Positions 42,493 to 51,968 of a stretch of DNA of 64,000 bases are shown here, piece by piece. The DNA is from Polaribacter sp. Q13 (GTDB lineage Bacteria > Bacteroidota > Bacteroidia > Flavobacteriales > Flavobacteriaceae): the NCBI RefSeq assembly GCF_016858305.2, contig NZ_CP074436.1, forward strand, positions 3,182,001 through 3,246,000, written 5' to 3'. Under the pieces are notes generated by a model, which saw nothing but the letters and a program-made list of their open reading frames with translations, was not told where the DNA came from and ran no database searches. The position numbers and the translations under genes are program-made. Position 1 is the stretch's first letter. Every line of letters starts with the position of its first letter.

Positions 42493-42511
42493 TTGTTATA
42501 GGTTAGATTAA

Positions 42512-42955
42512 TTAAAATGGTAAATCATCGTCTTCTTCTGGGGCAGCAGCTTTTGGAGCAGGAGCAACAGGTTTTGGGTCTTGTTGTGGTGTAATTGGTG
42601 CTACATTATCTGCATTCTTTTTGGTAGACAACATGGTCATTTCATTTACATGAATTTCTGTAGCATAACGTTTAACACCATCTTGTTCCCATTGTCGGTT
42701 TCTTAATTTACCCTCAACATATACTTTATCTCCTTTAGATAAGTATTTTTCACACACTTTTGCCAATCCATTTCTTACCACAAGGTTGTGCCAATCGGTA
42801 GAGGTAACTTTTTCTCCGTTTTGTTTGTTTGTATAACTTTCACTAGTTGCTATTGGAAATCTACCAATACAGTTTTGATCATCAAAATAATGCATTTTAA
42901 CGTCATCACCTAAATTACCAATTAAAATTACTTTATTTATAGTTCCTGCAGCCAT
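42512..42955 (-). CDS. ssb: Single-stranded DNA-binding protein
   Basis: A 147-residue SSB. The OB fold covers about 1-105 (INKVILIGNLGDDVKMHYF, WHNLVVRNGLAKVCEKYLSKGDKVYVEGKLRNRQW). A Pro/Ala-rich linker leads to the acidic tip EEDDDLPF, the docking site for repair and replication partners. It lies 19 bases before gldE, in the conserved mutY-ssb-gldE-gldD arrangement. Confidence 0.96.
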   Translation of the reverse strand: MAAGTINKVILIGNLGDDVKMHYFDDQNCIGRFPIATSESYTNKQNGEKVTSTDWHNLVVRNGLAKVCEKYLSKGDKVYVEGKLRNRQWEQDGVKRYATEIHVNEMTMLSTKKNADNVAPITPQQDPKPVAPAPKAAAPEEDDDLPF

Positions 42956-43100
42956 CCCTTTTTTGTTGTTAGATCTTGCGTAGTCTAGATCTATTGGTTT
43001 TAAATTCTCGAAAAACTACGTTCTTACTTTCAGTCAACTTATATTTTTGATTTCAGTATTGTTCGAGGAGGTAAATATATTATGCTCAATAATAATACCT

Positions 43101-43108
43101 CAAAAGTA
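43101..43108 (-). promoter_or_regulatory. Possible promoter -7 box for ssb-gldE-gldD
   Basis: Minus strand TACTTTTG, exact TAnnTTTG match within the 166-base gap between mutY and ssb. It lies 146 bases before the ssb start, so the implied leader is long; the box could be fortuitous. Confidence 0.3.
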
Positions 43109-43121
43109 CTAAAAATATCAA

Positions 43122-44165
43122 TTACTTTTTAGCTCGAAAAGTTTCTAAAAAATTTGCAATCAAAATAGGAACAGGATATTTTTCAATTTCACTCCATTTT
43201 ATAGTTGTTTCGGTAGAATTTGCGGTTTCTACAATCCAAAATTGGGTATATAAATGTTGATGCGATAATTTATGTACAATCTCTTTTGGATTAAAAAGTG
43301 ATATGGTGGTTTCTAAAGGGAATAGATTGATAAATTCTTTGGATGCAATTAATTGATTTTTATTAATAATTGTATCACTTTCTATTAATGGAAACTGATA
43401 CAAACCTTGCCAAATCCCTTTTCCTTTTCTTTCGGATAAAATAGTTTTATCATCATTGGTTTTTATCACAAGAAAATTAAAATAACGTTTTCTAACTTTT
43501 ATTTTCTTCTCTTTTACAGGCAATTCTTTGGTTAATTTTTTTTCTAATGCCACACAACTATCAGAAAAAGGACAAGTATCACATAGCGGATTTTGAGGTT
43601 TGCAGTGTAATGCGCCAAAATCCATAATGGCTTGGTTATAGGTTCCGGGTTGAGTTTCGTCAATTAATGATTGGGCTAGTGTTTTAAACTCTTTAATTCC
43701 TGCAGATGAGTTAATAGGTGTATTTATACCATAATAACGAGAAAGTACTCTGTAAACGTTTCCATCTACAACTGCGGTGGGTTCGTTAAAGCAGATAGAC
43801 GCAATTGCAGAGGCTGTATAATCTCCAATTCCTTTTAGTTTTATAATTTCTTTATATGTTGATGGGAATTCGCCATTTAATTCATTTGCGATTTGTTTTG
43901 CAGAAAAGTGAAGGTTTCTGGCTCTGGAATAATATCCTAACCCTTGCCACATTTTTAAAACGGTACTTTCATCCGCTTTAGCGAGGTTAAAAACAGTTGG
44001 AAAATCTGTGGTAAATTTTAAATAATAAGACAAACCTTGGGCAACTCTTGTTTGTTGTAACATGATTTCTGACAGCCAAATAAAATATGGATTTTTGGTT
44101 TTTCGCCAGGGTAAATCTCTGTTATTTTGTAAGTACCAGTATATTAGTGTTTTATGAAATTTCAA
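43122..44165 (-). CDS. mutY: A/G-specific adenine glycosylase
   Basis: A 347-residue base-excision repair enzyme that removes adenine opposite 8-oxoguanine. It shows the catalytic helix IWLSEIMLQQTRVAQGLSYY with its Glu, the helix-hairpin-helix LKGIGDYTASAIASICF, the catalytic Asp in AVVDGNVYRVLSRY, and a [4Fe-4S] cluster loop C-x6-C-x2-C-x5-C (CKPQNPLCDTCPFSDSC). The C-terminal 120 residues form a NUDIX-like domain that reads the 8-oxoG strand. It is first in the mutY-ssb-gldE-gldD group and divergent from the SusC-like gene. Confidence 0.96.
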   Translation of the reverse strand: MKFHKTLIYWYLQNNRDLPWRKTKNPYFIWLSEIMLQQTRVAQGLSYYLKFTTDFPTVFNLAKADESTVLKMWQGLGYYSRARNLHFSAKQIANELNGEFPSTYKEIIKLKGIGDYTASAIASICFNEPTAVVDGNVYRVLSRYYGINTPINSSAGIKEFKTLAQSLIDETQPGTYNQAIMDFGALHCKPQNPLCDTCPFSDSCVALEKKLTKELPVKEKKIKVRKRYFNFLVIKTNDDKTILSERKGKGIWQGLYQFPLIESDTIINKNQLIASKEFINLFPLETTISLFNPKEIVHKLSHQHLYTQFWIVETANSTETTIKWSEIEKYPVPILIANFLETFRAKK

Positions 44166-44339
44166 TTTTTATTAAATTTTATGTTAAAATATGGTTTTAT
44201 CTTAAAACACATGTGGTATTTTAGTTAATTTGGCAATTTTTGGTAATTATCACTAATTATTTTGTTAAAATTAACATTTGTCTTGTTTTATTGTCAGTAA
44301 ATTATGATGTTTACGGAAATTAATTCAAACAAGATATAA

Positions 44340-47300
44340 ATGAAATTAAAAACAAACTTTATTTTAACGCTATTTTTGGCGTTTGTAGTGCAAGTTACTT
44401 TTGCGCAAGATAAAAAAATCTCTGGAACTGTTTCAGATAAAACAGGTGTTCTGCCAGGGGTATCGGTTGTGTTAAAAAGTACAAACAGAGGAGTGGAAAC
44501 AGATTTTGATGGTAAATATTCTATCATGGCAAAAGCTGGAGATATTTTAATGTTTAGGTATTTAGGTATGAAAACCTTAGAAAAAATAGTTGGTAAGAAT
44601 ACTGTAATAAATGCTTCTCTTTCTGAAAGTTCAGAAAACTTAAATGGGATAGTAATTACAACAGGGTATGATAAAATAAATAAAAAATCTTTTACTGGTG
44701 CTGCAACTACCATAAAAATGGAAGATGTAAAGATTGATGGAGTTATTGATGTTGCAAGAATGTTAGAAGGTAGAACTCCGGGGGTAACAATTCAGAATAT
44801 TTCAGGAACTTTTGGAGCTGCTCCGAAGATTACTATTAGAGGGTCGTCTTCAATATTTGGAAACAATGCGCCATTGTATGTTATTGACGGTGTTGTGCAG
44901 GAAGATATTGTAGAGGCAAATTTAGATCAGTTAGCATCAGGAAATGCAGAGACTTTAATAAGTTCATCTATTGCAGGTGTAAATGCAAATGATATTAGGA
45001 AAATAGATATTTTAAAAGATGCTTCTGCTACAGCATTATACGGTGCACGTGCTAGAAATGGAGTTGTAGTAATTACCACTAAAGCTGGTAGAAAATCTTC
45101 TCCTTTAAAAGTAACTTATTCTTTAGAGCAAACAGTAAGAGATATACCTTCTTATTCTCAATATGATATTTTAGATTCTAAAGAGAATTTAAGTATTTTA
45201 AAAGAATTAGAGTCTAAAGGTTTTTTAGAATTACCAAGTGTAGCACAAGCAAGATATGGAGGGGTTTATGCTATTATGGCAAATAGAACAAATACGTATA
45301 ATCCTGAAACTGGAAGGTTTTTACTTGAAAACACACCAGAAGCTAGAAATAGTTTTTTACAACAATATGAGTTAGGGAACACAGATTGGTTTAAAAAACT
45401 GTTTAGACAGTCTTTAACTCAGAATCATTCTTTAAGTTTTTCTGGTGGTGGAGAAAAGAGTGCAATGTATGCTTCTGTTAGTTTTTTTAATGATCCAGGG
45501 TGGTCTGTTGCAGAAAACGTAAATAGATTAACATTTAATTTAAAAAACACTTTTTACTTTTCAGATAAATTTAATTTAACACTGTCTTCTAATGCTTCTA
45601 TAAGAGAGCAAAGAGCGCCAGGAACATTTGAGCGTCAGACAGATAATGTTTCTGGAGATGTTTCTAGAGATTTTGATATCAATCCATTTAGTTACGCGTT
45701 AAATACTTCTAGAACTTTAAGACCAAGAGATGCTAATGGTAATTTGGAATATTACCGTAATAACTGGGCGGATTTTAATATTTTAGAAGAAATAGATAAT
45801 AATTATATAGATTTAAATTTAAGAGATATCCGTTTTCAAATAGATGCTTCATATAAATTATCAGAACATATAACTTATGATTTTAATTCTGCTGCTAGAT
45901 ATGTAAATAGTGTTAGAGAGCATAATGTAAAAGAAAATTCTAATGTTATAAAAGCATATAATGCGAATGAAACAACTATAGAAAGAGATGCAAATATCTT
46001 TTTATTTACAGATCCAGAAAATCCTAATGCAACTCCAGTTCCTGTTTTGCCAGAAGGAGGTATTTATAATAAAAACGACAACTACTTAACAACTTATTAT
46101 TTAAGAAACAGTTTTAACTATAATAATATTTTTAAAGATAAACATGAGTTAAATGTTCTATTGGGGCAAGAGTTAAGATATGTAGATAGAAGTAGCAATA
46201 ATTTTTCTGGCTATGGTTTACAGTACGAAAATGGATATGTACCATTTACAGATCCTAGAGTTTTAGAAAAAGTAATTACTGAAGGTGGTAATTATTTTGG
46301 AATTAACAATGAAAGAGAAAGAACTGTTGCCTTTTTTGGAAAAGCAACTTATGGTTTTGATGATAAATATATATTTTCTTTAACAGGGAGATATGATGGT
46401 TCTAATAGACAAGGTCAAACATCAAGTTCTAGATGGTTGCCTACAGGTTCTGTAAGTGCTAAATGGAATGCTACCAATGAAGATTTTCTTAAAGACTCTA
46501 ATACTATTAGTAATTTAGCCTTAAGAGGTTCTTATGGTTTGGTTGCAACGCCAGGTTCTGCTACCAATGCTGCAGCAATATTTGAAAGTTTAATAACCAA
46601 TAGATTAATTCCTGGAGATAGAGAAACTTATTTAGATATTGATGATTTACAAAACTCTGAATTGACTTGGGAAAAACAATATGAATTAAATCTTGGATTT
46701 GATTTAGGGTTGTTTAATAATAAAGTATATTTAACTGGTGATGTTTATTTTAGAGATATTTTTGATAACGTAGATTTTGTTAGAACTTCTGGTATTGGAG
46801 GACAATTTATAAAACAAGGTAATAACGCAGATGTTACTACAAATGGTTTTGAACTTGGCTTATCAACTACCAACATAGATACAGGAGATTTTAAATGGAC
46901 TTCATCTTTAAATGTTTCTTATTATGATCAAAAAATAACAAAACTAGAAAATACGCCTATTGCGTTAGGTTTAGTAGATCAAACAGGTGGTAATATAGAA
47001 GGATACCCAATTAATTCATTGTTTTCTTTTAATTTTGATGGTTTAGATAGTAGAGGTTTTCCAACATTTGCACTTCCAGAAGGATCTGATGCTACAACAG
47101 GTGTAGATTTTCAAGACTCTGTAGATATTACAGATTATTTAGTTTTTGAAGGGTCTGTAGATCCTAATATTTCTGGAGGTTTTTCTAATAGTTTTAAGTA
47201 TAAAAATTGGAGTTTAGATGTTTTAATAACTGGGTCTGGTGGTAATAAAGTACGTTTAAACCCTTTATACTCTAGCCAATATTCAGATTTAGATGTTTTC

Positions 47301-47678
47301 TCTAAAGATTTTGTAAATAGATGGACGGTTCCTGGAGATGAGAATTTTACAAATATTCCTGTTATTGCTAGTGCGCAACAAGAAGCAACTATTAATAATT
47401 TAAATTTAGCTTACAATGCTTATAATTATTCAACTGCTCGTGTTGCAGACGGAGATTTCTTAAGAATGAAAAACATTGCTTTAGGATATTCGTTTAATAA
47501 GCAATTAACCGATAAGCTAGGTCTTTCTTCTTTTAGCGTAAGATTTCAAGGTACTAACTTGTTCCTAATTTATTCAGATTCTGCGTTAAACGGACAAGAT
47601 CCAGAGTTTTATAATACAGGAGGTGTTGCTCTTCCTATAAGAAGACAATTCACAATGTCGTTAAATCTTAGTATATAA
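44340..47678 (+). CDS. SusC/RagA-family TonB-linked outer-membrane importer
   Basis: An 1112-residue importer barrel. A signal peptide (ILTLFLAFVVQVTFAQ) is followed by a carboxypeptidase-like domain (about 25-95, GTVSDKTGVLPGVSVVLKSTNRG). The SusC plug then follows, with VTIRGSSS-type ITIRGSSSIFGNNAPLYVIDGV and the signature DILKDASATALYGARARNGVVVITTKAG. The C-terminus RRQFTMSLNLSI closes the barrel. It works as a pedal-bin pair with the SusD-like protein encoded 21 bases downstream. No neighbouring anti-sigma factor, hybrid sensor or glycoside hydrolase is present, so the substrate may not be a glycan. Confidence 0.95.
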   Translation: MKLKTNFILTLFLAFVVQVTFAQDKKISGTVSDKTGVLPGVSVVLKSTNRGVETDFDGKYSIMAKAGDILMFRYLGMKTLEKIVGKNTVINASLSESSENLNGIVITTGYDKINKKSFTGAATTIKMEDVKIDGVIDVARMLEGRTPGVTIQNISGTFGAAPKITIRGSSSIFGNNAPLYVIDGVVQEDIVEANLDQLASGNAETLISSSIAGVNANDIRKIDILKDASATALYGARARNGVVVITTKAGRKSSPLKVTYSLEQTVRDIPSYSQYDILDSKENLSILKELESKGFLELPSVAQARYGGVYAIMANRTNTYNPETGRFLLENTPEARNSFLQQYELGNTDWFKKLFRQSLTQNHSLSFSGGGEKSAMYASVSFFNDPGWSVAENVNRLTFNLKNTFYFSDKFNLTLSSNASIREQRAPGTFERQTDNVSGDVSRDFDINPFSYALNTSRTLRPRDANGNLEYYRNNWADFNILEEIDNNYIDLNLRDIRFQIDASYKLSEHITYDFNSAARYVNSVREHNVKENSNVIKAYNANETTIERDANIFLFTDPENPNATPVPVLPEGGIYNKNDNYLTTYYLRNSFNYNNIFKDKHELNVLLGQELRYVDRSSNNFSGYGLQYENGYVPFTDPRVLEKVITEGGNYFGINNERERTVAFFGKATYGFDDKYIFSLTGRYDGSNRQGQTSSSRWLPTGSVSAKWNATNEDFLKDSNTISNLALRGSYGLVATPGSATNAAAIFESLITNRLIPGDRETYLDIDDLQNSELTWEKQYELNLGFDLGLFNNKVYLTGDVYFRDIFDNVDFVRTSGIGGQFIKQGNNADVTTNGFELGLSTTNIDTGDFKWTSSLNVSYYDQKITKLENTPIALGLVDQTGGNIEGYPINSLFSFNFDGLDSRGFPTFALPEGSDATTGVDFQDSVDITDYLVFEGSVDPNISGGFSNSFKYKNWSLDVLITGSGGNKVRLNPLYSSQYSDLDVFSKDFVNRWTVPGDENFTNIPVIASAQQEATINNLNLAYNAYNYSTARVADGDFLRMKNIALGYSFNKQLTDKLGLSSFSVRFQGTNLFLIYSDSALNGQDPEFYNTGGVALPIRRQFTMSLNLSI

Positions 47679-47698
47679 TTAATCTTTAAAAAAAAAAC

Positions 47699-49174
47699 AT
47701 GTTAAAAAATAAATTTAATTTTTTACTTTATATCTTCATTTTCTCTTTTTTAGGGTGTGAAGGTTATTTAACCGAGTTACCGGATAATAGGACTAATATT
47801 GATTCTGCAGATAAAATATCAGCATTAATTACAGGAGCTTATACGGAAGGGAATTATATGTTAATAGCAGAGTTAATGTCAGACAATGCTGCTGAAAAAT
47901 ATATAAATGGAGGAGATCAATTAGATCTTGAAATGTATCAATGGCAAGATTCTAATTTAGAAACAGACAGAGATGCTCCAGTATTCTTTTGGAATAATAC
48001 ATATGAAGCAATTGCTCAAGCAAACCAAGCTTTAGCGTCTATAGAAGAACTTTCTGGTTCTATAAATTTAGATGCACAAAAAGGAGAAGCACTTTTAGCA
48101 AGAGCGTATGCACATTTTATGTTAGTAACATTTTGGGGAAAAACCTATAATCCGGCTACAGCAAGTTCAGATTTAGGAGTGCCTTATGTGCTAAGTCCAG
48201 AAACAGCATTAATACAAGAATATACAAGAAATACAGTACAAGAAGTATACGACCTAATTGAAAAAGATTTATTAGAAGGTATTGCGTTAGTGAAAAATGA
48301 ATATAAAGAACCTAAGTTTCATTTTACCAAAGATGCAGCCAATGCATTTGCAACTAGGTTTTATTTATATAAGGGAGATTGGGATAATGTAATATTATAT
48401 GCTTCTAAAGTTATTTCTAATCCACAAACAGAGATTAGAGACGATGTTTCGTATGGTAGTTTATCTTATTCAGAAACAGCTAGAGTATATACTAGTGCTT
48501 TAGATAGAACAAATTTACTATTAAGTTCAACTTCATCTTTATGGGCACGTAAGTTTGCGAGTTCTAGATTTGGTTTAAGTTCTAATCTTGCAAGTGCATT
48601 ATTTTTTGGAGGTAGTGGAAACCCTTTTGGAAAAGCATGGGCTTATAGAGTATTTGGAAATGATGAGGTATATAACTTGCCAAAATTTGATGAATATTTT
48701 AAAATAACCAATCAAAGTGCAGGTACAGGTCTACCTTATTTGGGTATTGTTTTATTTGATAAAGATGAGGTGTTGTTAAACAGAGCAGAAGCTTATGCTA
48801 TGAAAGAAAATTATTCAGCATCTTTAAATGATTTAACGGCTTTTTTATCTTTAAAAACAGCTGGGTTTAATGCGGCAACAGATATACTAGAAGAGTCTGA
48901 TGTGGTTTCTAGATACCCAGTAATAGCAGATGAATTTACACCGTTCTATGCTTTAAATGATACGCAAACATCATTTATAAAAGGTATTGCAGATTTTAAA
49001 AGAAGAGAATATTATCATGAAGGTTTAAGATGGTTTGATGTAAAAAGATTTCAATTAGAAGTTACACATTCATTTAATAACTCTCCTATAGTATTAACAA
49101 AAGAAGATAAGCGAAAAGAATTACAAATACCATTAACAGCACAAAATTTTGGTGTAACACCTAATCCTAGATAA
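47699..49174 (+). CDS. SusD/RagB-family surface lipoprotein
   Basis: A 491-residue lipoprotein that forms the lid of the SusC channel. The signal LLYIFIFSFLGCEGYL gives lipidated Cys19. Helical TPR-like substrate-binding segments include EALLARAYAHFMLVTFWGKTYNP, FAMEDR-type DEVLLNRAEAYAMKENYSASLNDL and GIADFKRREYYHEGLRWFDVKRF, both hallmarks of RagB/SusD proteins. It is the second gene of a four-gene operon and is three bases from the metallohydrolase gene. Confidence 0.94.
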   Translation: MLKNKFNFLLYIFIFSFLGCEGYLTELPDNRTNIDSADKISALITGAYTEGNYMLIAELMSDNAAEKYINGGDQLDLEMYQWQDSNLETDRDAPVFFWNNTYEAIAQANQALASIEELSGSINLDAQKGEALLARAYAHFMLVTFWGKTYNPATASSDLGVPYVLSPETALIQEYTRNTVQEVYDLIEKDLLEGIALVKNEYKEPKFHFTKDAANAFATRFYLYKGDWDNVILYASKVISNPQTEIRDDVSYGSLSYSETARVYTSALDRTNLLLSSTSSLWARKFASSRFGLSSNLASALFFGGSGNPFGKAWAYRVFGNDEVYNLPKFDEYFKITNQSAGTGLPYLGIVLFDKDEVLLNRAEAYAMKENYSASLNDLTAFLSLKTAGFNAATDILEESDVVSRYPVIADEFTPFYALNDTQTSFIKGIADFKRREYYHEGLRWFDVKRFQLEVTHSFNNSPIVLTKEDKRKELQIPLTAQNFGVTPNPR

Positions 49175-49176
49175 TT

Positions 49177-50028
49177 ATGAGATATATATATATTTTAATA
49201 GCATTCGTCTTTCTAACACTGGCTACCTCTTGTTCAAAAACAGAAGATGTTTTAACAGGTAGTAATTTAGATACAGAAACACCCTCTTTAAACACTACAG
49301 ATGTTTGGTTAAGGGATAATTACACCTCTCCTTACAATATTGAGGTTTTTTATAACTGGAATGAAAATAGAGTAGATTTTAATAGGTATTTATTTCCTCC
49401 AACAGTAGAAAAAGTAATGCCTGCAATGGAGGCTGTAAAAACTATTTGGTTGGAAACTTATAGAGAAGTAGCTGGTGATGATTTTATAAAATTAATAGCA
49501 CCAAGAGAAATTTTATTAATAGGTGGTATCAATTTAAATCCTTCCGGAACTATTACATTAGGTCTTGCAGAAGGGGGTAAAAGAATTACCTTTTTTAATA
49601 CAGACTTAGTAGATCTAAAAGATAGAGATCAATTAATTAGATTTGTATCAACAATACAACATGAGTATACACACATTATCAATCAAACAGTACCTTTCGA
49701 TAAAGAAACTTTTGAGCAAATAACCCCTTCAGGATATACGGCTCAATGGTTTAATAGTTCTATTTCAGAAGCAAGAGAATTAGGGTTTATATCGGATTAT
49801 GCGAGGTCTAATGAAACAGAAGATTTTGCAGAAATGGTTACTGCAATGCTTTCTAATGATAATGCAAGTTATAATGCAATTATTGATGCAATTACAAGTG
49901 AACAAGCAAAGATTGATATTAGAGCAAAAGAAGCGCTTGTAGTTACTTATTTTAAATCAGAATTTGATTTAGATATTTATGAGCTTCAAAGAGTTGCAGC
50001 GGAAAATGTATTAAAAGTATTAAATTAA
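49177..50028 (+). CDS. Substrate import-associated zinc metallohydrolase lipoprotein
   Basis: A 283-residue lipoprotein with signal YILIAFVFLTLATSCSKTED and lipidated Cys19. A zinc-binding HExxH motif, H162-E163-Y-T-H166, lies in TIQHEYTHIINQ. Downstream, SEARELGFISDYARS and ETEDFAEMVTAML could provide further metal ligands. This matches the family found next to SusC/SusD pairs that is described as substrate import-associated zinc metallohydrolase lipoprotein. A peptidase acting on the imported ligand is plausible, which would make this a peptide-import rather than glycan-import locus. It is flanked by gaps of two bases on each side. Confidence 0.88.
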   Translation: MRYIYILIAFVFLTLATSCSKTEDVLTGSNLDTETPSLNTTDVWLRDNYTSPYNIEVFYNWNENRVDFNRYLFPPTVEKVMPAMEAVKTIWLETYREVAGDDFIKLIAPREILLIGGINLNPSGTITLGLAEGGKRITFFNTDLVDLKDRDQLIRFVSTIQHEYTHIINQTVPFDKETFEQITPSGYTAQWFNSSISEARELGFISDYARSNETEDFAEMVTAMLSNDNASYNAIIDAITSEQAKIDIRAKEALVVTYFKSEFDLDIYELQRVAAENVLKVLN

Positions 50029-50030
50029 AA

Positions 50031-51326
50031 ATGAAACAAATGAAACAAATTATAAATAAAATAAGTCTTATTGCTGTTGCATTTTTTATTCTAAATGCAT
50101 GTACAACAAATAATGATCCTGATGAAGTTTTTAATGAAGTGCCATCAGTAAGGTTAGCTAAGCAAAAAGAGGATTTAAAAGAGTTACTTCAGTCTTCTGA
50201 AGAGGGGTGGAAAGTAACCTATTTTACAGATGATTCTCAATTAGGAGGATATACGTATTTAATGGATTTTACGGGAGACAATACCGTTGAAATGGACTCT
50301 GACTTTGGTGCTACTAAAGGAACAAGAACAGCTAGTGAATGGGATGTTACTTTGGGGTCTACTGTAAAACTTACTTTTACAACTAGAAATAAAATACACG
50401 AATTATCAGATTCTAATAATGCTCCTGATGCTAATTTAACTGGTCAAGGATATTTAGGAAGCTTTGAATTCTTATATTATGGTACAGATGGAGATGATAT
50501 TATCTTTAGAGCAAATAGAGGTTTTAATGAGGTTGTATTTAAAAAAGCTACTTCTACTGATTGGAGTGATTTAAGTAAAAATGACGCTATCGTAGGTGCT
50601 ATTACGGGGCAGTTAGCTTACGAGGTTGATGGAGATGTTAGTTTTTTTAGTTTTAATAATGCTAGAAGGTTTATGTCTAATTTAGATACTCAAGTAAACG
50701 ATACTGATTTTGGAATTGGTTATACACCAACAGGAATTATAGTAAGTCCTGCAATAAAAGCGGATAACGGTAATGAGTATTCTAATTTTACGTTAAATGA
50801 TGCTAAAAATAAGTTTGTGTCTGAAGATGGTGAATTTTCTATAGAAATATTAGTTTCTCCTTTTAATATTAGTGATGTTTGGACAATCAATGTAACAACA
50901 GCTGATGAAGTTTCGGATACATTTTTAAATACTTTTAATCAAATCTATACAGCAAATACCAATAGACATGGAGAAACACTAGTAGCAAATAGAATCTTTT
51001 TTGGAGGTACTCCTTTTGACCCTGCAGGTGTTTTGGGTGCTTCAGGAATAATTTTTAGATCAGAACATATACCATCAGGAAATGCTTATTGGGCTCAATA
51101 CAATTTATCATTTGCAGGTGTTTTTGGTAATCCTAATCAGTTAAATATAACAAAAGTTGAAGGAGCTTATAATTGGCGTTTTTATACGCAATTTCAACCG
51201 TTGGTAGATTTAATTGCAGATAATGCACCTTATCAAATAGAACCAACACCCACTATTGACCCAACAGTAGTGAAATTAACAAGTGCATCTAACCCAGATG
51301 TCTGGTTTTTAATTAGAATTTTTTAA
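50031..51326 (+). CDS. DUF4302 lipoprotein
   Basis: A 431-residue surface lipoprotein. The signal ISLIAVAFFILNACTTNND gives a lipidated Cys near residue 24. The start has two in-frame ATGs (50031 and 50040). The segment RLAKQKEDLKELLQSSEEGWKVTYFTDDSQLGGYTYLMDF is the hallmark of the DUF4302 family, which accompanies SusC/SusD/zinc-metallohydrolase operons. The remainder is beta-rich without catalytic motifs. Likely an accessory ligand-binding protein of the import system. A strong terminator follows eight bases after the stop. Confidence 0.85.
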   Translation: MKQMKQIINKISLIAVAFFILNACTTNNDPDEVFNEVPSVRLAKQKEDLKELLQSSEEGWKVTYFTDDSQLGGYTYLMDFTGDNTVEMDSDFGATKGTRTASEWDVTLGSTVKLTFTTRNKIHELSDSNNAPDANLTGQGYLGSFEFLYYGTDGDDIIFRANRGFNEVVFKKATSTDWSDLSKNDAIVGAITGQLAYEVDGDVSFFSFNNARRFMSNLDTQVNDTDFGIGYTPTGIIVSPAIKADNGNEYSNFTLNDAKNKFVSEDGEFSIEILVSPFNISDVWTINVTTADEVSDTFLNTFNQIYTANTNRHGETLVANRIFFGGTPFDPAGVLGASGIIFRSEHIPSGNAYWAQYNLSFAGVFGNPNQLNITKVEGAYNWRFYTQFQPLVDLIADNAPYQIEPTPTIDPTVVKLTSASNPDVWFLIRIF

Positions 51327-51333
51327 ATAAAAC

Positions 51334-51367
51334 AAAAGGCCTTGAATTAATAATTTCAAGGCCTTTT
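51334..51367 (+). terminator. Terminator of the SusC/SusD operon
   Basis: Perfect 13-base stem aaaaggccttgaa / ttcaaggcctttt with an eight-base loop, then ATTTTT. Confidence 0.93.
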
Positions 51368-51418
51368 ATTTTTAAATAAATTTTAACTCTTTAATTACTT
51401 GGAATTGATTAATTATCA

Positions 51419-51426
51419 TATATTTG
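51419..51426 (+). promoter_or_regulatory. Predicted hup promoter -7 box
   Basis: TATATTTG, exact TAnnTTTG match, with a TTG at 51399-51401 as a possible upstream element. It gives hup a leader of about 45 bases. Confidence 0.55.
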
Positions 51427-51476
51427 CATCCGCATTTTTGAAAGTAAATTAATAAAAATATAGTAAAAATAGAGAC

Positions 51477-51767
51477 ATGACGAAAGCAGATATCGTATCG
51501 AAAATATCAGATAAATCAGGAATCGAAAAGACAGATGTATTAGCAACTGTAGAGGCATTCATGACTGAAGTGAAAGATGCATTAGAAAATGGTGATAACG
51601 TTTATTTGAGAGGTTTTGGTAGTTTTATAATCAAAACAAGAGCAGAAAAAACTGGTAGAAATATTTCTAAGAATACTACAATTAAGATTCCAGCGCACAA
51701 TATTCCAGCCTTTAAACCGGCAAAAACTTTTACAGAAGGAGTAAAAAGTAAAGTAGTAGTTAAGTAA
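51477..51767 (+). CDS. hup: HU-family DNA-binding protein
   Basis: A 96-residue histone-like protein. The helical body (MTKADIVSKISDKSGIEKTDV, VEAFMTEVKDALENGDNVYLRGFGSF) and the beta-arm with ARNISKNTTIKIPAHNIPAFKPA-type sequence (GRNISKNTTIKIPAHNIPAF) define it. The arm holds the conserved Arg-Asn and the Pro that intercalates in DNA. It compacts and bends DNA. It is followed by a tiny basic ORF and rng, an order that recurs in flavobacteria. Confidence 0.95.
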   Translation: MTKADIVSKISDKSGIEKTDVLATVEAFMTEVKDALENGDNVYLRGFGSFIIKTRAEKTGRNISKNTTIKIPAHNIPAFKPAKTFTEGVKSKVVVK

Positions 51768-51819
51768 AAACACACAATATTAATCTAAATCTTAACGGAT
51801 TTAAAAACAAATCGAAATT

Positions 51820-51909
51820 ATGCCAAGCGGTAAAAAAAGAAAGAGAGCAAAGATCTCTACACACAAAAGAAAGAAAAGAGCTAGAGCAAATAGACACAAG
51901 AAAAAGTAA
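51820..51909 (+). CDS. 29-residue very basic peptide, probable ribosomal/RNA-binding protein
   Basis: ATG at 51820 to TAA at 51909. The peptide starts MPSGKKRKRAKISTH and ends with KKRARANRHKKK. About 60% of residues are Lys, Arg or His, with no acidic residue at all, as in tiny ribosomal proteins. It is 52 bases after hup. It may correspond to the small ribosomal protein reported in the Flavobacterium johnsoniae ribosome (called bL38, from memory and unconfirmed); it is not the bTHX type, whose sequence differs. The stop codon lies inside the left arm of a terminator. Confidence 0.8.
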   Translation: MPSGKKRKRAKISTHKRKKRARANRHKKK

Positions 51910-51926
51910 GCATCCGCTTACTTTTT
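51901..51926 (+). terminator. Terminator overlapping the stop of the basic peptide gene
   Basis: Perfect 11-base stem aaaaagtaagc / gcttacttttt with a four-base loop (ATCC). The last codons and the TAA of the peptide form the left arm. It separates hup-peptide from rng. Confidence 0.85.
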
Positions 51927-51968
51927 CGTTTATTGTATAGCGAAAAAACAAAAAGTTCATTGACATAA

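Noticed and set aside
44294..44713. Minus-strand 139-codon frame opposite the SusC start
   Set aside because: It overlaps the conserved signal peptide and carboxypeptidase-like domain of SusC and has no recognisable domain or start signals.
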